The notes under the pieces are model-generated. The model searched no databases. It was not told where the DNA came from and saw only the letters and a program-made list of their open reading frames with translations. From NCBI GenBank assembly GCA_016290995.1, contig JAEEVR010000001.1, forward strand, positions 36,282-100,281: a stretch of 64,000 nucleotides of DNA. Reading direction: 5' to 3'. The DNA is from Treponema sp. GTDB lineage: Bacteria > Spirochaetota > Spirochaetia > Treponematales > Treponemataceae. Of the stretch, positions 49,674-58,406 are shown piece after piece; position 1 is the first letter of the stretch, and each line of letters begins with the position of its first letter. A program made the position numbers and the translations under genes.

Positions 49674-50663
49674 ATGGCCGAAAAAACGTGGACAGTTCTA
49701 GACCTCTTGAACCTTGACTTGTCGGGACATGACGCGATCAACTTGACTTGCGTCGCCGGACGAAGGGGCCTTTCAAGAGAGTTGACCGTTCCGGAAATCA
49801 ACAGGCCGGGCTTGGGCCTTTCCGGTTTTTTTGAAGCCTTTGCCTACAACCGCGTCCAGCTTTTTGGCCGCGGAGAAGTCGCTTATCTTAACAAGCTTTC
49901 GCAAGAGGGCCGAACGGACACAATCCGTCAGCTCTTTTCTTACCAAATTCCTTGCTGCATTTTTTCCTCAAACCGCGAGCCCACTCCGGAGTTCATCGAA
50001 ATCGCCGAGGAGGCTTGCTGCGCCGTTTTAAAGACTGACTTGGAATCGTCGGAATTTATGGCGCGCCTAACCCGCGTTTTCTCAAACATTTTCGCGCCGC
50101 ATAAAACTTTGCACGGCGTTTTGGTAGAGGTCTACGGCGTAGGAATTATGTTGGGCGGACATTCCGGCGTAGGAAAAAGCGAGACGGCGCTTGAGCTTAT
50201 CGAGCGCGGCCACCGCCTTGTAGCCGACGACATTGTTGAAATCCGCTGCGTAAACGGAAACACTATTCTTGGCAGGGGAGCCAACGCCCTCATCAGCCAC
50301 CATATGGAAATTCGCGGTTTGGGAATCATCAACATTTCCCAGCTTTACGGAATCGGCGCCATCCGCGAACAAAAAGAGATTCAGCTTGTCGTTGAATTGG
50401 AGGAATGGGACCCCAACAAGGTTTACGACCGCTTGGGAACCGCCGCCCGCGAAACCGACATGCTTGGCGTAAAGATTCCGTCAATCGAAATCCCGGTAAA
50501 ACCCGGACGAAACTTGCCTATTATTATCGAGGCGGCCGCGATGAACGAACGCCTTAAGAAGATGGGATACAACAGCGCCCGCGACTTTAACCAGAACATC
50601 CTTAAATGGATTGAGACTGGCGACGCGCAGGCCGCTTATTACGGAACGGAAGATTCGTATTAA
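49674..50663 (+). CDS. hprK: HPr kinase/phosphorylase
   Basis: 329 residues. Phosphorylates HPr on Ser46 and removes the phosphate again, a carbon-status switch. N-terminal domain 1-130; Walker A in MLGGHSGVGKSETALELIERG (about 155-175); catalytic Asp in VADDIVEIR; HprK signature AHHMEIRGLGIINI-type block (SHHMEIRGLGIINISQLYG); and C-terminal KPGRNLPIIIEAAAMNERLKKMG. The ATG at 49674 is 7 nt after the -10 box; a longer frame starts inside that promoter. HPr follows 25 nt later. Confidence 0.96.
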   Translation: MAEKTWTVLDLLNLDLSGHDAINLTCVAGRRGLSRELTVPEINRPGLGLSGFFEAFAYNRVQLFGRGEVAYLNKLSQEGRTDTIRQLFSYQIPCCIFSSNREPTPEFIEIAEEACCAVLKTDLESSEFMARLTRVFSNIFAPHKTLHGVLVEVYGVGIMLGGHSGVGKSETALELIERGHRLVADDIVEIRCVNGNTILGRGANALISHHMEIRGLGIINISQLYGIGAIREQKEIQLVVELEEWDPNKVYDRLGTAARETDMLGVKIPSIEIPVKPGRNLPIIIEAAAMNERLKKMGYNSARDFNQNILKWIETGDAQAAYYGTEDSY

Positions 50664-50688
50664 AAAAATATAGCCCTTGGAGGACATT

Positions 50689-50955
50689 GTGATCGAGAAA
50701 ATTTTAACAGTAAAGAACCGCGCTGGAATCCACGCGCGCCCGGCTTCGCTTATTGCCCAGTTGGCCAATAAGTTCCAAAGCGAAATCACGCTTGAAAAAG
50801 ATTCTATCGCTGTAAACGCCAAGTCAATTATGGGCGTTATTACAATGGCCGCCGGCTACAACACTACGATCACCCTTAAGGTAGAGGGCAGCGACGAACA
50901 GGACGCCGCCAACGCGATTGAAAAATTGTTTGAAGGAAAATTCGAAGAAGAATAA
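50689..50955 (+). CDS. Phosphocarrier protein HPr
   Basis: 88 residues. GIHARPASLIAQLANKF carries the PTS His (His15 equivalent), and VNAKSIMGVITMAAG carries the regulatory Ser46 that HprK phosphorylates. The GTG at 50689 is chosen since TTGGAGGAC lies just upstream; the TTG at 50677 in the same frame sits inside that site. Together with HprK this implies carbon-catabolite-type control. No EI or EII gene is in the window. Confidence 0.94.
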   Translation: MIEKILTVKNRAGIHARPASLIAQLANKFQSEITLEKDSIAVNAKSIMGVITMAAGYNTTITLKVEGSDEQDAANAIEKLFEGKFEEE

Positions 50956-50969
50956 AAAAGGAGGATTAT

Positions 50970-51581
50970 ATGAAACAGATAACACAAGTTCAAAAAAATG
51001 TTTTAAATTACATCGCGGACTTTATTGACGAAAACGCTTATCCTCCCACAGTTCGCGAAGTCAGCGACCATTTTGGAAAGTCAATCCGCGCCGTTCAAGA
51101 CAATTTGGTTGCCTTGCAAAAGAAAGGCTACATTTCGCTTGTGCAAAAAAAGTCGCGCTCGATCCGCATTTTGGTTGACGAACGCCAAAAGGATCCAAAG
51201 CTTTTTGTTGACAAGGTTCCGCTTTTGGGAACGATTGCCGCCGGAAAGCCGCTCCTTTCTGAAGAAAACCTTGAAGGCTACGTCACTTTGACAGAGCCCT
51301 TCATTCGTCCCGGAAAAAGCTACTTTGCCTTGCGCGTTCGCGGCCAAAGCATGGTCAACGCCGGAATCTTGGAAGGCGACTTGGCGATTGTCGAGCAGCG
51401 CAGCGACGTTGTTGACGGACAGATCGTTGTGGCCGTTCTTGACGACGCGATCACTTTAAAGCGCTACTTTAAAGAGCAGAACAGAATTCGCTTGCAGCCC
51501 GAAAACCCGGCCTTTAATCCGATTTACTGCACTGACGTTCGCATCGTCGGAATCTTGGCAAACTTGGTTCGCACATACTAA
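50970..51581 (+). CDS. lexA: LexA repressor
   Basis: 203 residues. N-terminal winged helix (QKNVLNYIADFIDENAYPPTVREV, HFGKSIRAVQDNLVALQKKGYI). The self-cleavage Ala-Gly is in GTIAAGKPL (about residues 92-93). The catalytic Ser is in RVRGQSMVNAGI (about 131) and Lys in DAITLKRYF (about 169), so RecA-stimulated autoproteolysis should work. AAAAGGAGG precedes the ATG, 14 nt after the HPr stop, so it may share that transcript. I found no obvious palindromic SOS box upstream. Confidence 0.93.
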   Translation: MKQITQVQKNVLNYIADFIDENAYPPTVREVSDHFGKSIRAVQDNLVALQKKGYISLVQKKSRSIRILVDERQKDPKLFVDKVPLLGTIAAGKPLLSEENLEGYVTLTEPFIRPGKSYFALRVRGQSMVNAGILEGDLAIVEQRSDVVDGQIVVAVLDDAITLKRYFKEQNRIRLQPENPAFNPIYCTDVRIVGILANLVRTY

Positions 51582-51596
51582 GCCTTTAGCCTGACA

Positions 51597-52616
51597 ATGA
51601 GCGCGACAATCTATCTTTTTAGCGGCCCGGAAATCGGCGAACGAAGCGAAGCCGTGGCCGCTGTAAAAAGTTCCCTCAAAAAGAAATTCGGCAGCTTGGA
51701 GTCCTACACTTACTACTCGGTGGAGACGGACCCCCAAAGCGCCCTTGCGCCATTGTATTCAGACTCCCTGTTTAGCGCGGCCACTTGCGTGGTTTACAAC
51801 GGCGCCGAAACAATCAAAAAAAAGGAAGACATTGACAAGATCGCCGCTTGGGCCAACGGAGCGGGAGAAGCCAGCGTCTTGATTTTGGTCAGCGACGAAA
51901 TTTCCTGCGACTCAAAGCTTGAAAAGCTTGTTTCAAAAGAAAACAGAAAGCAGTTTTGGGAAATGTTCGAGAACCGAAAAATTCCTTGGCTAAAAAATTA
52001 TTTTTCAAAAAACGGTTTTTCGATTGACGACGAAGCTTGCGAAGAAATTTTGGACTTGGTGGAGAACAACACGCAGGCGCTTAAGAGCGAATGCTCGCGC
52101 TTTTTTGTTTGCTTTGAGCCCGGCGCGCGAATTACCGTTCAGAATGTAGACCAATTGATTGAACACAACCGCGAGGAAAGCGCCTTTACGCTTTTTGACG
52201 CGATGGCCGAAAGCGGAAAAAGCGCCGCCGAACGACTTGAGACTGCCTTGGGCATTTTGCAAAAGATTCGCCTTTCAAAGGATTCTTCCAGCGTGGCGCT
52301 TTTAGCCGGCTTGACTTATTGCTTTAGGCGCTTGGAAGCGTGGCATAATTTGGAGCGCGCCGGAAAGACCGACGAGTTTAGTTTAAAGACAAACGGCTTT
52401 GCAAGCAAAAAAAGCCGCTCGCAGTTTTCGTCCGCCGCAAAAGTTTGGACTTTGGGCCAGACTGTGGCCGTCAAGGCCTTGCTTTCGCGCGTGGACATGC
52501 AAATCCGTTCCAGCGGAACTGGAATGGAAGACACTCTTTTGCAAACGCTAATCTATTCGATTGTCGTAAAAAAAGGCGCCTCCCTTGGCGTTTGGGAAGA
52601 CGGCTGGCCCGCTTAG
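51597..52616 (+). CDS. holA: DNA polymerase III subunit delta
   Basis: 339 residues, HolA-like: clamp-loader AAA+ fold that opens the beta clamp, lacking the Walker A loop, as expected for delta. IYLFSGPEIGERSEAV near the start, LFSAATCVVYNGAE (about 58), LILVSDE (about 97), KIPWLKNYFSKNGFSI (about 130) and the helical C-terminal domain with LFDAMAESGKSAAERLETALGIL. The start follows the lexA stop by 15 nt. Its 3' end overlaps the convergent PC4-like gene by 4 nt. Confidence 0.85.
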   Translation: MSATIYLFSGPEIGERSEAVAAVKSSLKKKFGSLESYTYYSVETDPQSALAPLYSDSLFSAATCVVYNGAETIKKKEDIDKIAAWANGAGEASVLILVSDEISCDSKLEKLVSKENRKQFWEMFENRKIPWLKNYFSKNGFSIDDEACEEILDLVENNTQALKSECSRFFVCFEPGARITVQNVDQLIEHNREESAFTLFDAMAESGKSAAERLETALGILQKIRLSKDSSSVALLAGLTYCFRRLEAWHNLERAGKTDEFSLKTNGFASKKSRSQFSSAAKVWTLGQTVAVKALLSRVDMQIRSSGTGMEDTLLQTLIYSIVVKKGASLGVWEDGWPA

Positions 52617-52834
52617 ATGTTAAGCGCGGAAAGCTTTTCTTTCAGCGCCTTTAGCTCTTCCTCTGTAAAGGTAAGGCCTTTGCCCATCTTTTGGTGGTCG
52701 GGCGACCAGGGGCGCAAGTCGTATTTTGCGGGGCGGTCTCCCCATGAAACTTTGTTCAGCTCAAGGTTCCAGCCGCCTTTGCCGCTAGAAATCACGGCAA
52801 CCTCTTCTTCAATCTTAAAAGAAAATTCGTCCAT
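52613..52834 (-). CDS. PC4/YdbC-like ssDNA-binding protein
   Basis: 73 residues, matching the bacterial YdbC/PC4 (p15) family: MDEFSFKIEEEVAVISSG, GWNLELNKVSWGDRPAKYDLRPW and a C-terminal helix LTFTEEELKALKEKL. Such proteins form dimers that bind single-stranded nucleic acid and may act in transcription. AAGGAGAAG precedes the ATG. Transcribed toward holA with a 4-nt overlap. Confidence 0.85.
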   Translation of the reverse strand: MDEFSFKIEEEVAVISSGKGGWNLELNKVSWGDRPAKYDLRPWSPDHQKMGKGLTFTEEELKALKEKLSALNI

Positions 52835-52911
52835 AGACTTCTCCTTTTACATATAAGATAGCGCTTTTTTTCGTTTTTTTCATCTTTTTTTGCCGCTTTT
52901 ATAAAAAAAAG

Positions 52912-52940
52912 TTGATTTTAATGGGGAAGTATGTTAAAAT
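52912..52940 (+). promoter_or_regulatory. Promoter for the envelope protein pair
   Basis: TTGATT (52912-52917), 17-nt spacer, TAAAAT (52935-52940); a second TATAAT lies 5-10 bp downstream. GGAGG precedes the ATG at 52984. Confidence 0.7.
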
Positions 52941-52983
52941 ATACTATAATATTTAAAAGACATGCACTTTTGGAGGAAAGTTG

Positions 52984-53973
52984 ATGAAGAAAATTGTTTT
53001 GCTTTTCTGCGTCGCTTTTGCGTTTGTGTTTGCTTCGTGCAAATCAACTACGCAGGAAACCGATAACGGCGCCGCCAGCCTTGTTGACGGACAGATTGAA
53101 ACCGAAGAAGGCGGCGGAGTTTTTGGACAGGAAGAGAATGTTTCTGCCAGCGAAAATTCTTTGGCCGCTGTCGAAGCGTCTCGCCAAGCCGCGATTGAAG
53201 CCGGCGCCAAGGATTTGTACGGAGCGGCCTTTGCCGCCAACGACGCCGCCTTGGAAGCTTTGACCGCCCTTGATGACGGAAAAGACCACAGCAAGGAATA
53301 CAATGAACTCAAGGCTCGCTACGACGCTTTGGCCAACGCCGCCAAAGCCAAAAAGCTTAAGGAGCGAATCGACAACGAAGGCTTGGCCAAAAACTCGCAG
53401 GCTGACTATGACGCCGGCGAAAAGGCCATCGCTGAATTTGACGAGCTTGTAGCCGTTCCCGTAACTCCGGGACAGACGCTCAACAAAAAAGCGACGGAAG
53501 CCTACAACGCTTACTATGCCGTTTACTTTAAGTCTTACAAAAAATTCGCCAACGAAGAGCGCAAAAACGCCCTTGCAAAGAAAAAGGACGCCGACGCCGT
53601 AAAGGCTCAGATTGCCCGCAAAGACGAATACAAAAACTACGCCAACATGATTATCAAGGGCGACCAGCAGTACGCCACTTCTAATCCCGAAGGCGCCTAC
53701 AATAGCTACAAAGACGCCGCCGCAAACTTTGACGCGTTGGCCAAAGACGTTGCCGCAAAGCGCGCCGAAGCGCAAAAGGCTCTAGAAGCTGCCAAGGCAA
53801 AGGTTGAGGCTTCAAACGAATACGCCGCCCAGGCCGACATCGAAAAGCCGCTTGGCGACGAGCCTGTTGCCGGAATCGAAGCCGAGGATACAGTTCTCTT
53901 GGAAAAAGACGAGTTTGAAAATCCCGACGAAAAGATTATCAAGATTGACGAAAGCGTTCAGGGGGCCAACTAA
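52984..53973 (+). CDS. Predicted lipoprotein, helical repeats
   Basis: 329 residues. Signal peptide with lipobox FVFASC (Cys about residue 19), so lipid-anchored in the inner or outer membrane. The mature part is Ala-, Lys- and Glu-rich, almost entirely helical, with TPR- or coiled-coil-like periodicity (for example YGAAFAANDAALEALTALDDG and SNPEGAYNSYKDAAANFDALA). The ATG at 52984 follows GGAGG; a TTG lies one codon before. It overlaps the next gene by 1 nt. Similar paired helical envelope proteins occur in treponemes; function unknown. Confidence 0.75.
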   Translation: MKKIVLLFCVAFAFVFASCKSTTQETDNGAASLVDGQIETEEGGGVFGQEENVSASENSLAAVEASRQAAIEAGAKDLYGAAFAANDAALEALTALDDGKDHSKEYNELKARYDALANAAKAKKLKERIDNEGLAKNSQADYDAGEKAIAEFDELVAVPVTPGQTLNKKATEAYNAYYAVYFKSYKKFANEERKNALAKKKDADAVKAQIARKDEYKNYANMIIKGDQQYATSNPEGAYNSYKDAAANFDALAKDVAAKRAEAQKALEAAKAKVEASNEYAAQADIEKPLGDEPVAGIEAEDTVLLEKDEFENPDEKIIKIDESVQGAN

Positions 53974-54662
53974 TGAAAAAGATAGCGTTTATTTTAGTTT
54001 TGGCTATGGCGGCCAGCGCCTTTGCCGCAAGCTACAAAAACAACACTTACCAAAAGCTTGCCAATGAATACACAAAAAAAGCTGAGGCCGCTCTTGACGC
54101 CGGCGAATATGCGTTGAGCGAAGAGTACGCCGCAAAGGCCGCGGAAAACGCCGAGCTTTCTAAGGCTTACATCGACAAAATGTTGGCTCAGAGCAACGCC
54201 GAAAAGGCCATTGCCGAAGCCAAGAAAAAGTTGGATTGGGCCAAGAGCGTAAACGCCGACAAGACTTTCCCCACGGCTTATTCAGCCGCCGAGGAAGCCT
54301 TTTCCAACGCCAACACGTCTTATGACAAGGGCGACTACCTAAGCGCCTTGCAGTACGCAAAGGCTGTTAGCGACGCTCTTGACGGCGTTCGCGAGGTAAC
54401 GCCGCTTCCGCAGTTCTATGTCGTTCGCCCCTGGGCCGAGACAAAAGACTGCTACTGGAACATCAGCGGCCGCAAGTATGTTTACAACAATCCGCTTTTG
54501 TGGGAAAACCTTTACAACGCCAACAAGAGCAAGATGCCGCGTCCCAACGACCCCAACTTGATTCTTCCTGGAATGAAAATGGAAATCCCCAGCATCTCTG
54601 GCGAGTTGCGCGAAGGCACTTACAATCCCAACAAGGACTACGAGCCCTTTGGCGCAAAGTAA
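53973..54662 (+). CDS. Exported helical-repeat protein with LysM-like C terminus
   Basis: 229 residues. Signal peptide 1-18 (ILVLAMAASAFA, then ASYK). Residues 25-140 hold three helical hairpins of TPR or DUF4398 character (ALDAGEYALSEEYAAKAAENA, DKGDYLSALQYAKAVSDAL). Residues about 150-210 resemble a LysM peptidoglycan-binding domain (FYVVRPWAETKDCYWNISGR, WENLYNANKSKMPRPNDPNL, ILPGMKMEIP). It should sit in the periplasm on the cell wall, working with the lipoprotein encoded just upstream (1-nt overlap). Confidence 0.8.
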   Translation: MKKIAFILVLAMAASAFAASYKNNTYQKLANEYTKKAEAALDAGEYALSEEYAAKAAENAELSKAYIDKMLAQSNAEKAIAEAKKKLDWAKSVNADKTFPTAYSAAEEAFSNANTSYDKGDYLSALQYAKAVSDALDGVREVTPLPQFYVVRPWAETKDCYWNISGRKYVYNNPLLWENLYNANKSKMPRPNDPNLILPGMKMEIPSISGELREGTYNPNKDYEPFGAK

Positions 54663-54665
54663 GCG

Positions 54666-55889
54666 CTAGCGAAGTTCCGCTGTGCCATCGGACGGCGAGC
54701 AGGCAAAAAAGCCTGCCTCGTGTCCGATTTTTTTTGTGTAAATGCTTTGAACGTTTTGTATAAAAGAATCGATTTTGTCTTTGTGAACGATGGCAATCGC
54801 GCAGCCGCCAAAGCCCGCGCCTGTCATTCTGGCGCCGATGCATCCTTCTTGTTCGTTGGCCGCGTCGGCCAAGGCGTCTAATTCAATTCCTGTCACTTCG
54901 TAGTCGTCGCGCAAGGAGGCGTGGGATTGTCGCAAAAGCTCTCCCAGCTGTTTTAGGTTTCCGGCCTTTAGCGCGGCGACGGCTTTTATGACTCGTTCGT
55001 TTTCGGTTACAACATGGCGGGCGCGGCGCAAAATTGTTTGGTCTTTGATGCAAGAAGATGTTGCGGAGAATTGTTCCGGCGTAAGAGCGCAAAGGTTGGG
55101 CAAATCGCGCGTGTTGGAAAACGATTCTCCAGAAAGGGGAAGGGCCGCTTCTTTTAACATTGCAAGCGCGTTTTCGCACTCGCTCCTTCTTTCGTTGTAT
55201 TTGGAATCGGCCAGCTGGCGTTTTTTCTTTGTGTTCATAACGACAAAGCGGTAGTCTCCCATTATAAGGGGAATGTATTCAAAGTCCAGCGTGGCGCAGT
55301 CCAACAATTCCGCGGTTTTGTCTTTGGCCGTCGCGATTATGAACTGGTCCATGATTCCGCAATTTACGTTCATAAACTCGTGTTCGCTTTGCTGGCCGAT
55401 AAGCGCGATGTCCTTGCGCGAAATTTCAAAGCCAAAAAGCTCCGACACCGCGTAAGCAAAACCGCATTCCAACGCGCTTGACGACGAGATTCCTCCCGCC
55501 GGCGGAACGGTTGAAGAAATCAGAACTTCAAAGCCGCAAGGAAACTTGCAGCCCCTGCGCTTGAGGATGCTTAAAATTCCGTTAAGGTAGTTGGCGTAGC
55601 TGTTTTCTTTTTTGTAGGCAAAGTCTTCATTTGCGTCAAATTCAAACGTTCCGTCAAACTGCAAGTCGTTGTAAATGATTTTTGTGTCATTCCGCTTTCG
55701 GATCGCAAAATACATGTAGCGGTCGATTGCGGCTGGAAAAACTTTTCCGCCGTTGTAGTCGATGTGCTCTCCGATAATGTTGATTCTGGCGGGGGAGGTA
55801 AAGAGCCTTGCTCCGTCGCATGAGCCGTAAAGTTTTTTGAACTGGTCCAAGAATTCCGCGCGGTCAAAAATGTATTCGCTGCTTTGCAT
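54666..55889 (-). CDS. galK: Galactokinase
   Basis: 407 residues, GHMP kinase. Phosphorylates galactose at C1. The galactokinase signature is PARINIIGEHIDYNGGKVFPAA (about 33-54), the ATP loop is PPAGGISSSSALECGFAYA (about 130), NCGIMDQFIIA holds the catalytic Asp (about 178), and the C-terminal GHMP motif is MTGAGFGGCAIAIV (about 362). GGAGCG precedes the ATG. It follows a secreted-protein gene by 10 nt. Its last codons are used as the stem of a terminator for the opposite operon. Confidence 0.95.
   Translation of the reverse strand: MQSSEYIFDRAEFLDQFKKLYGSCDGARLFTSPARINIIGEHIDYNGGKVFPAAIDRYMYFAIRKRNDTKIIYNDLQFDGTFEFDANEDFAYKKENSYANYLNGILSILKRRGCKFPCGFEVLISSTVPPAGGISSSSALECGFAYAVSELFGFEISRKDIALIGQQSEHEFMNVNCGIMDQFIIATAKDKTAELLDCATLDFEYIPLIMGDYRFVVMNTKKKRQLADSKYNERRSECENALAMLKEAALPLSGESFSNTRDLPNLCALTPEQFSATSSCIKDQTILRRARHVVTENERVIKAVAALKAGNLKQLGELLRQSHASLRDDYEVTGIELDALADAANEQEGCIGARMTGAGFGGCAIAIVHKDKIDSFIQNVQSIYTKKIGHEAGFFACSPSDGTAELR
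54688..54736 (+). terminator. Terminator of the envelope pair, embedded in galK
   Basis: ATCGGAC (54688-54694) pairs with GTCCGAT (54723-54729), with CAGGC/GCCTG and CGAG/CTCG inside and a 6-A loop, then T8. The whole hairpin lies within the C-terminal codons of galK on the other strand. Confidence 0.78.
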
Positions 55890-55899
55890 GCTATCGCTC

Positions 55900-56661
55900 C
55901 TATTGCTTTATCTCAAATTTTTTAATGTAAAAGACTGTAAAGTCTTCGATTCTGCCGATGAATTGCCGTTCTATTTCGGCAATGACAAATGGAATGCGTG
56001 GGGCGCGGATTCCGCCCAAAGCGTAAACGTAGTATTCGTTGTTCCATTCAAAGCAGCAAATGCCCGCGATCATGTTGCCGGCCTTTACGGCTTTGATTGA
56101 CTTCCACATCAAGGGCGTGACGTTTTGCTGGTGAAAGAAAAAGCCGTCTTTTCCCCATTCGATTTCAAGCTCGGAGTCGTAGTCGGAAAGCATGTCCATT
56201 TTTAGGTGCGAGCCGATTTGGATATAGCCGGGCTTGTCGTTCCTAAAACGCTGTTCCACCAAAGGGAAAAGATTTTTGCTGGACTCTTTTTTTTCGTCGG
56301 TGTAAATGATGTCTTTGTAAAGGTTTATGTCTTCAAAGATTTTCACCGCTTGGCCGATTACGCTTTTGTTTGAGTCTTTTGGCATTTTGTATATGATTTC
56401 GGCCAAGTAGTTGGCGTTGATGTCTCTGGCGATTTTAAGGACTTTGTCGGCGTAAATGTTGACTCCGTCGTTTAAAGTTGTGTGCTTGGCTTTTCGGATG
56501 TTACGGATTACGATTTTTCCCTCTTGCAATTCCTTGATTTCTTTTTGCTTCCATTCCGAAGCAAAGGAGGGAGGAAACGAAGAATCTTGCGCGAACATCG
56601 GAGCGGCAAGCGCGAACGAAAGCAGCGCCGCAAAAGCCGCCGGCAACAAGCGTTTTTTCAT
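55900..56661 (-). CDS. Exported protein of unknown function
   Basis: 253 residues. Signal peptide 1-25 (FAALLSFALAAPMFAQ). The mature part mixes alpha and beta with no family I recognise; KAKHTTLNDGVNIYADKVLKIARDINANYLAEIIYKMP and GYIQIGSHLKMDML are notable segments. The ATG at 56661 is set by the signal peptide and a TATAAT ending 7 nt upstream; a longer frame to 56781 has no support. It is the first gene of a transcript that continues into galK 10 nt later. Confidence 0.7.
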   Translation of the reverse strand: MKKRLLPAAFAALLSFALAAPMFAQDSSFPPSFASEWKQKEIKELQEGKIVIRNIRKAKHTTLNDGVNIYADKVLKIARDINANYLAEIIYKMPKDSNKSVIGQAVKIFEDINLYKDIIYTDEKKESSKNLFPLVEQRFRNDKPGYIQIGSHLKMDMLSDYDSELEIEWGKDGFFFHQQNVTPLMWKSIKAVKAGNMIAGICCFEWNNEYYVYALGGIRAPRIPFVIAEIERQFIGRIEDFTVFYIKKFEIKQ

Positions 56662-56668
56662 GCCTATT

Positions 56669-56697
56669 ATTATATTGCTATTGCGCAATGAAATCAA
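56669..56697 (-). promoter_or_regulatory. Promoter giving a leaderless mRNA for the galK operon
   Basis: TTGATT (56692-56697), 17-nt spacer, TATAAT (56669-56674), 7 nt to the ATG at 56661. Confidence 0.75.
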
Positions 56698-56714
56698 GCC
56701 TGGAAAAAAAAGAC

Positions 56715-56743
56715 TAGAAAAAGCGCTCGAAGCGTGATAGAAT
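56715..56743 (+). promoter_or_regulatory. Promoter giving a leaderless pyrophosphatase mRNA
   Basis: TAGAAA (56715-56720), 17-nt spacer, TAGAAT (56738-56743), 8 nt to the ATG at 56752. Confidence 0.58.
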
Positions 56744-56751
56744 AGAAAAAT

Positions 56752-58404
56752 ATGGAAAAGACTGTATACATTTTTGGCCACAAGAATCCAGACACGGACG
56801 CGGTTGTCAGCGCTGCCGCCTACGCCAAGCTAAAAGAGCTTTTGGGCTATAAGAATTATGTAGCTGCAAGGGCCGGCCATTTGAGTCCGCAAACCGAATA
56901 CATTTTTAATAAGTTTAAGATCAAGGCTCCGGAGCACGTCTCCGAGTTGAATCCTAAAACCGCCTTTTACATGACAGGCGGCTGCGCCACGGTAAACGAA
57001 AATTCTTCTTTGTGGGAAGCGTTGAAAAAAATCGACTCCGCTCAAAACCAAGTGCTTCCGGTTGTCGACGACAAGGGTTACTATAAGAGTCTCTTACACT
57101 ACAACGAGTTTGCCAAAAACGTTTTGCTTTTGATGAACCCGGAAAAGAAAACTCCGGTGACGACAAGCATTGACCTTATAATGAAAACGATGAAGGCGCA
57201 GCCGATTATCGTCAAGAACCAGGCGGAACTTTTTAAGGCCAGCATTTTGGTAGGCTCGTCGGCGACTGAAAGCTTTGTGCACAAGCTGGAACAGCACAAG
57301 TCCGAGCAAATGGTTGTCATCGCCTCCAACCGCCCAGAGATCCACGAGCAGTGCATCGACGCCAAGGTCCGCCTTTTGGTTTTGACCAGCGGCCACGTTC
57401 TTTCTAAGGAATTGCGCGACAAGGCCGAAAAGAACGGCGTCAGCGTAATCATTTCGCCCTACGGAACGTCGTCAACCTCTATGCTTATCGCGTACTCAAC
57501 GCCGGTAATTGTAATGGCCGACCGTTCGATTCCTGCGGTAAGGGCGGACGACACGATTGGAAAAATCAAGCCGCTTTTGCGCGAGTCTCCCTGCCGCTGC
57601 TTGCCGGTGGTTGACGCCGACTACAAGGTTTTGGGCGTGATTTCGGAAAGCGATTTGCTGCGCGAGCCAAATGTTGAATTGGTTTTTGTTGACCACAACG
57701 AAGCGTCGCAGGCTGTCGAAGGCTTTGAGCACTACAAGCTTTTGGAGGTGATAGACCACCACCGCATAGGAACGCTCAGCACAAAAAATCCGATTACCTT
57801 TATCAACAAGCCTGTCGGCTCGACATCGACTTTGATAACAGGCTTGTTCCGCGAAAACAAAATTTCGATTCCCTTGGAAACCGCCCAGCTTTTGCTTTGC
57901 GGAATCTTGAGCGACACGCTAATCTTAAAGTCAACGACAACGACTGATGTTGACCGCGAGGCCGTGGAGTACTTGAGCGCGATCACAAACCTTGATCCGC
58001 AATCGTTGGGCGAAGAAATCATCCGCGCCGGAAGCAGCATCGTTGGCCGCGGCGCCAAAGAGGTTATAAACCAAGACCTAAAGGAATACGCGGAAGGAAA
58101 AATTTCTTATTCGGTAAGCCAAATTGAAGTTGACAACACTGGCGATGTGTTGAGCCGCAAAAAAGAATTCTTGGACATTCTTGAATCAAGCCGCGTTGCT
58201 TCTAAACGCGCCTTTGCGGCCCTTTTGGTCACCGACATCACTAAGCTTGACTCGATTATGATTTTGGCTGTTGACGCAAAATACAAGGCGCTCTTTAGCT
58301 ATCCAAAGGTGGAAGACGACGTCTACTACCTAAAGGGCGTCGTCTCGCGCAAAAAGCAGCTGATTCCAATGCTGACGGAATTGCTGGCCAGCGCCGCAGA
58401 TTAA
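56752..58404 (+). CDS. Manganese-dependent inorganic pyrophosphatase with CBS and DRTGG insert
   Basis: 550 residues. DHH phosphoesterase (family II pyrophosphatase): FGHKNPDTDAVVSAAAYA (residues 9-26), VDHNEASQ (about 311) and the DHH motif VIDHHRIGTL (about 331), then the DHHA2 domain (KEVINQDLKEY onward). Between the first two motifs lie two CBS halves (about 70-120 and 250-300) and a DRTGG-like domain, as in the nucleotide-regulated clostridial enzymes. AMP, ADP or Ap4A control is expected from that architecture. It hydrolyses PPi from biosynthesis. Confidence 0.92.
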   Translation: MEKTVYIFGHKNPDTDAVVSAAAYAKLKELLGYKNYVAARAGHLSPQTEYIFNKFKIKAPEHVSELNPKTAFYMTGGCATVNENSSLWEALKKIDSAQNQVLPVVDDKGYYKSLLHYNEFAKNVLLLMNPEKKTPVTTSIDLIMKTMKAQPIIVKNQAELFKASILVGSSATESFVHKLEQHKSEQMVVIASNRPEIHEQCIDAKVRLLVLTSGHVLSKELRDKAEKNGVSVIISPYGTSSTSMLIAYSTPVIVMADRSIPAVRADDTIGKIKPLLRESPCRCLPVVDADYKVLGVISESDLLREPNVELVFVDHNEASQAVEGFEHYKLLEVIDHHRIGTLSTKNPITFINKPVGSTSTLITGLFRENKISIPLETAQLLLCGILSDTLILKSTTTTDVDREAVEYLSAITNLDPQSLGEEIIRAGSSIVGRGAKEVINQDLKEYAEGKISYSVSQIEVDNTGDVLSRKKEFLDILESSRVASKRAFAALLVTDITKLDSIMILAVDAKYKALFSYPKVEDDVYYLKGVVSRKKQLIPMLTELLASAAD

Positions 58405-58406
58405 TT

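Noticed and set aside
50900..50970. SOS box upstream of lexA
   Set aside because: I looked for a palindromic operator near the start and saw none; lexA may be transcribed from the hprK promoter instead.
53044..53775. 243-codon minus-strand ORF opposite the lipoprotein gene
   Set aside because: Gly/Val/Phe-rich product typical of antisense to Ala/Lys codons. The plus-strand gene has a promoter, a signal peptide and a coupled neighbour.
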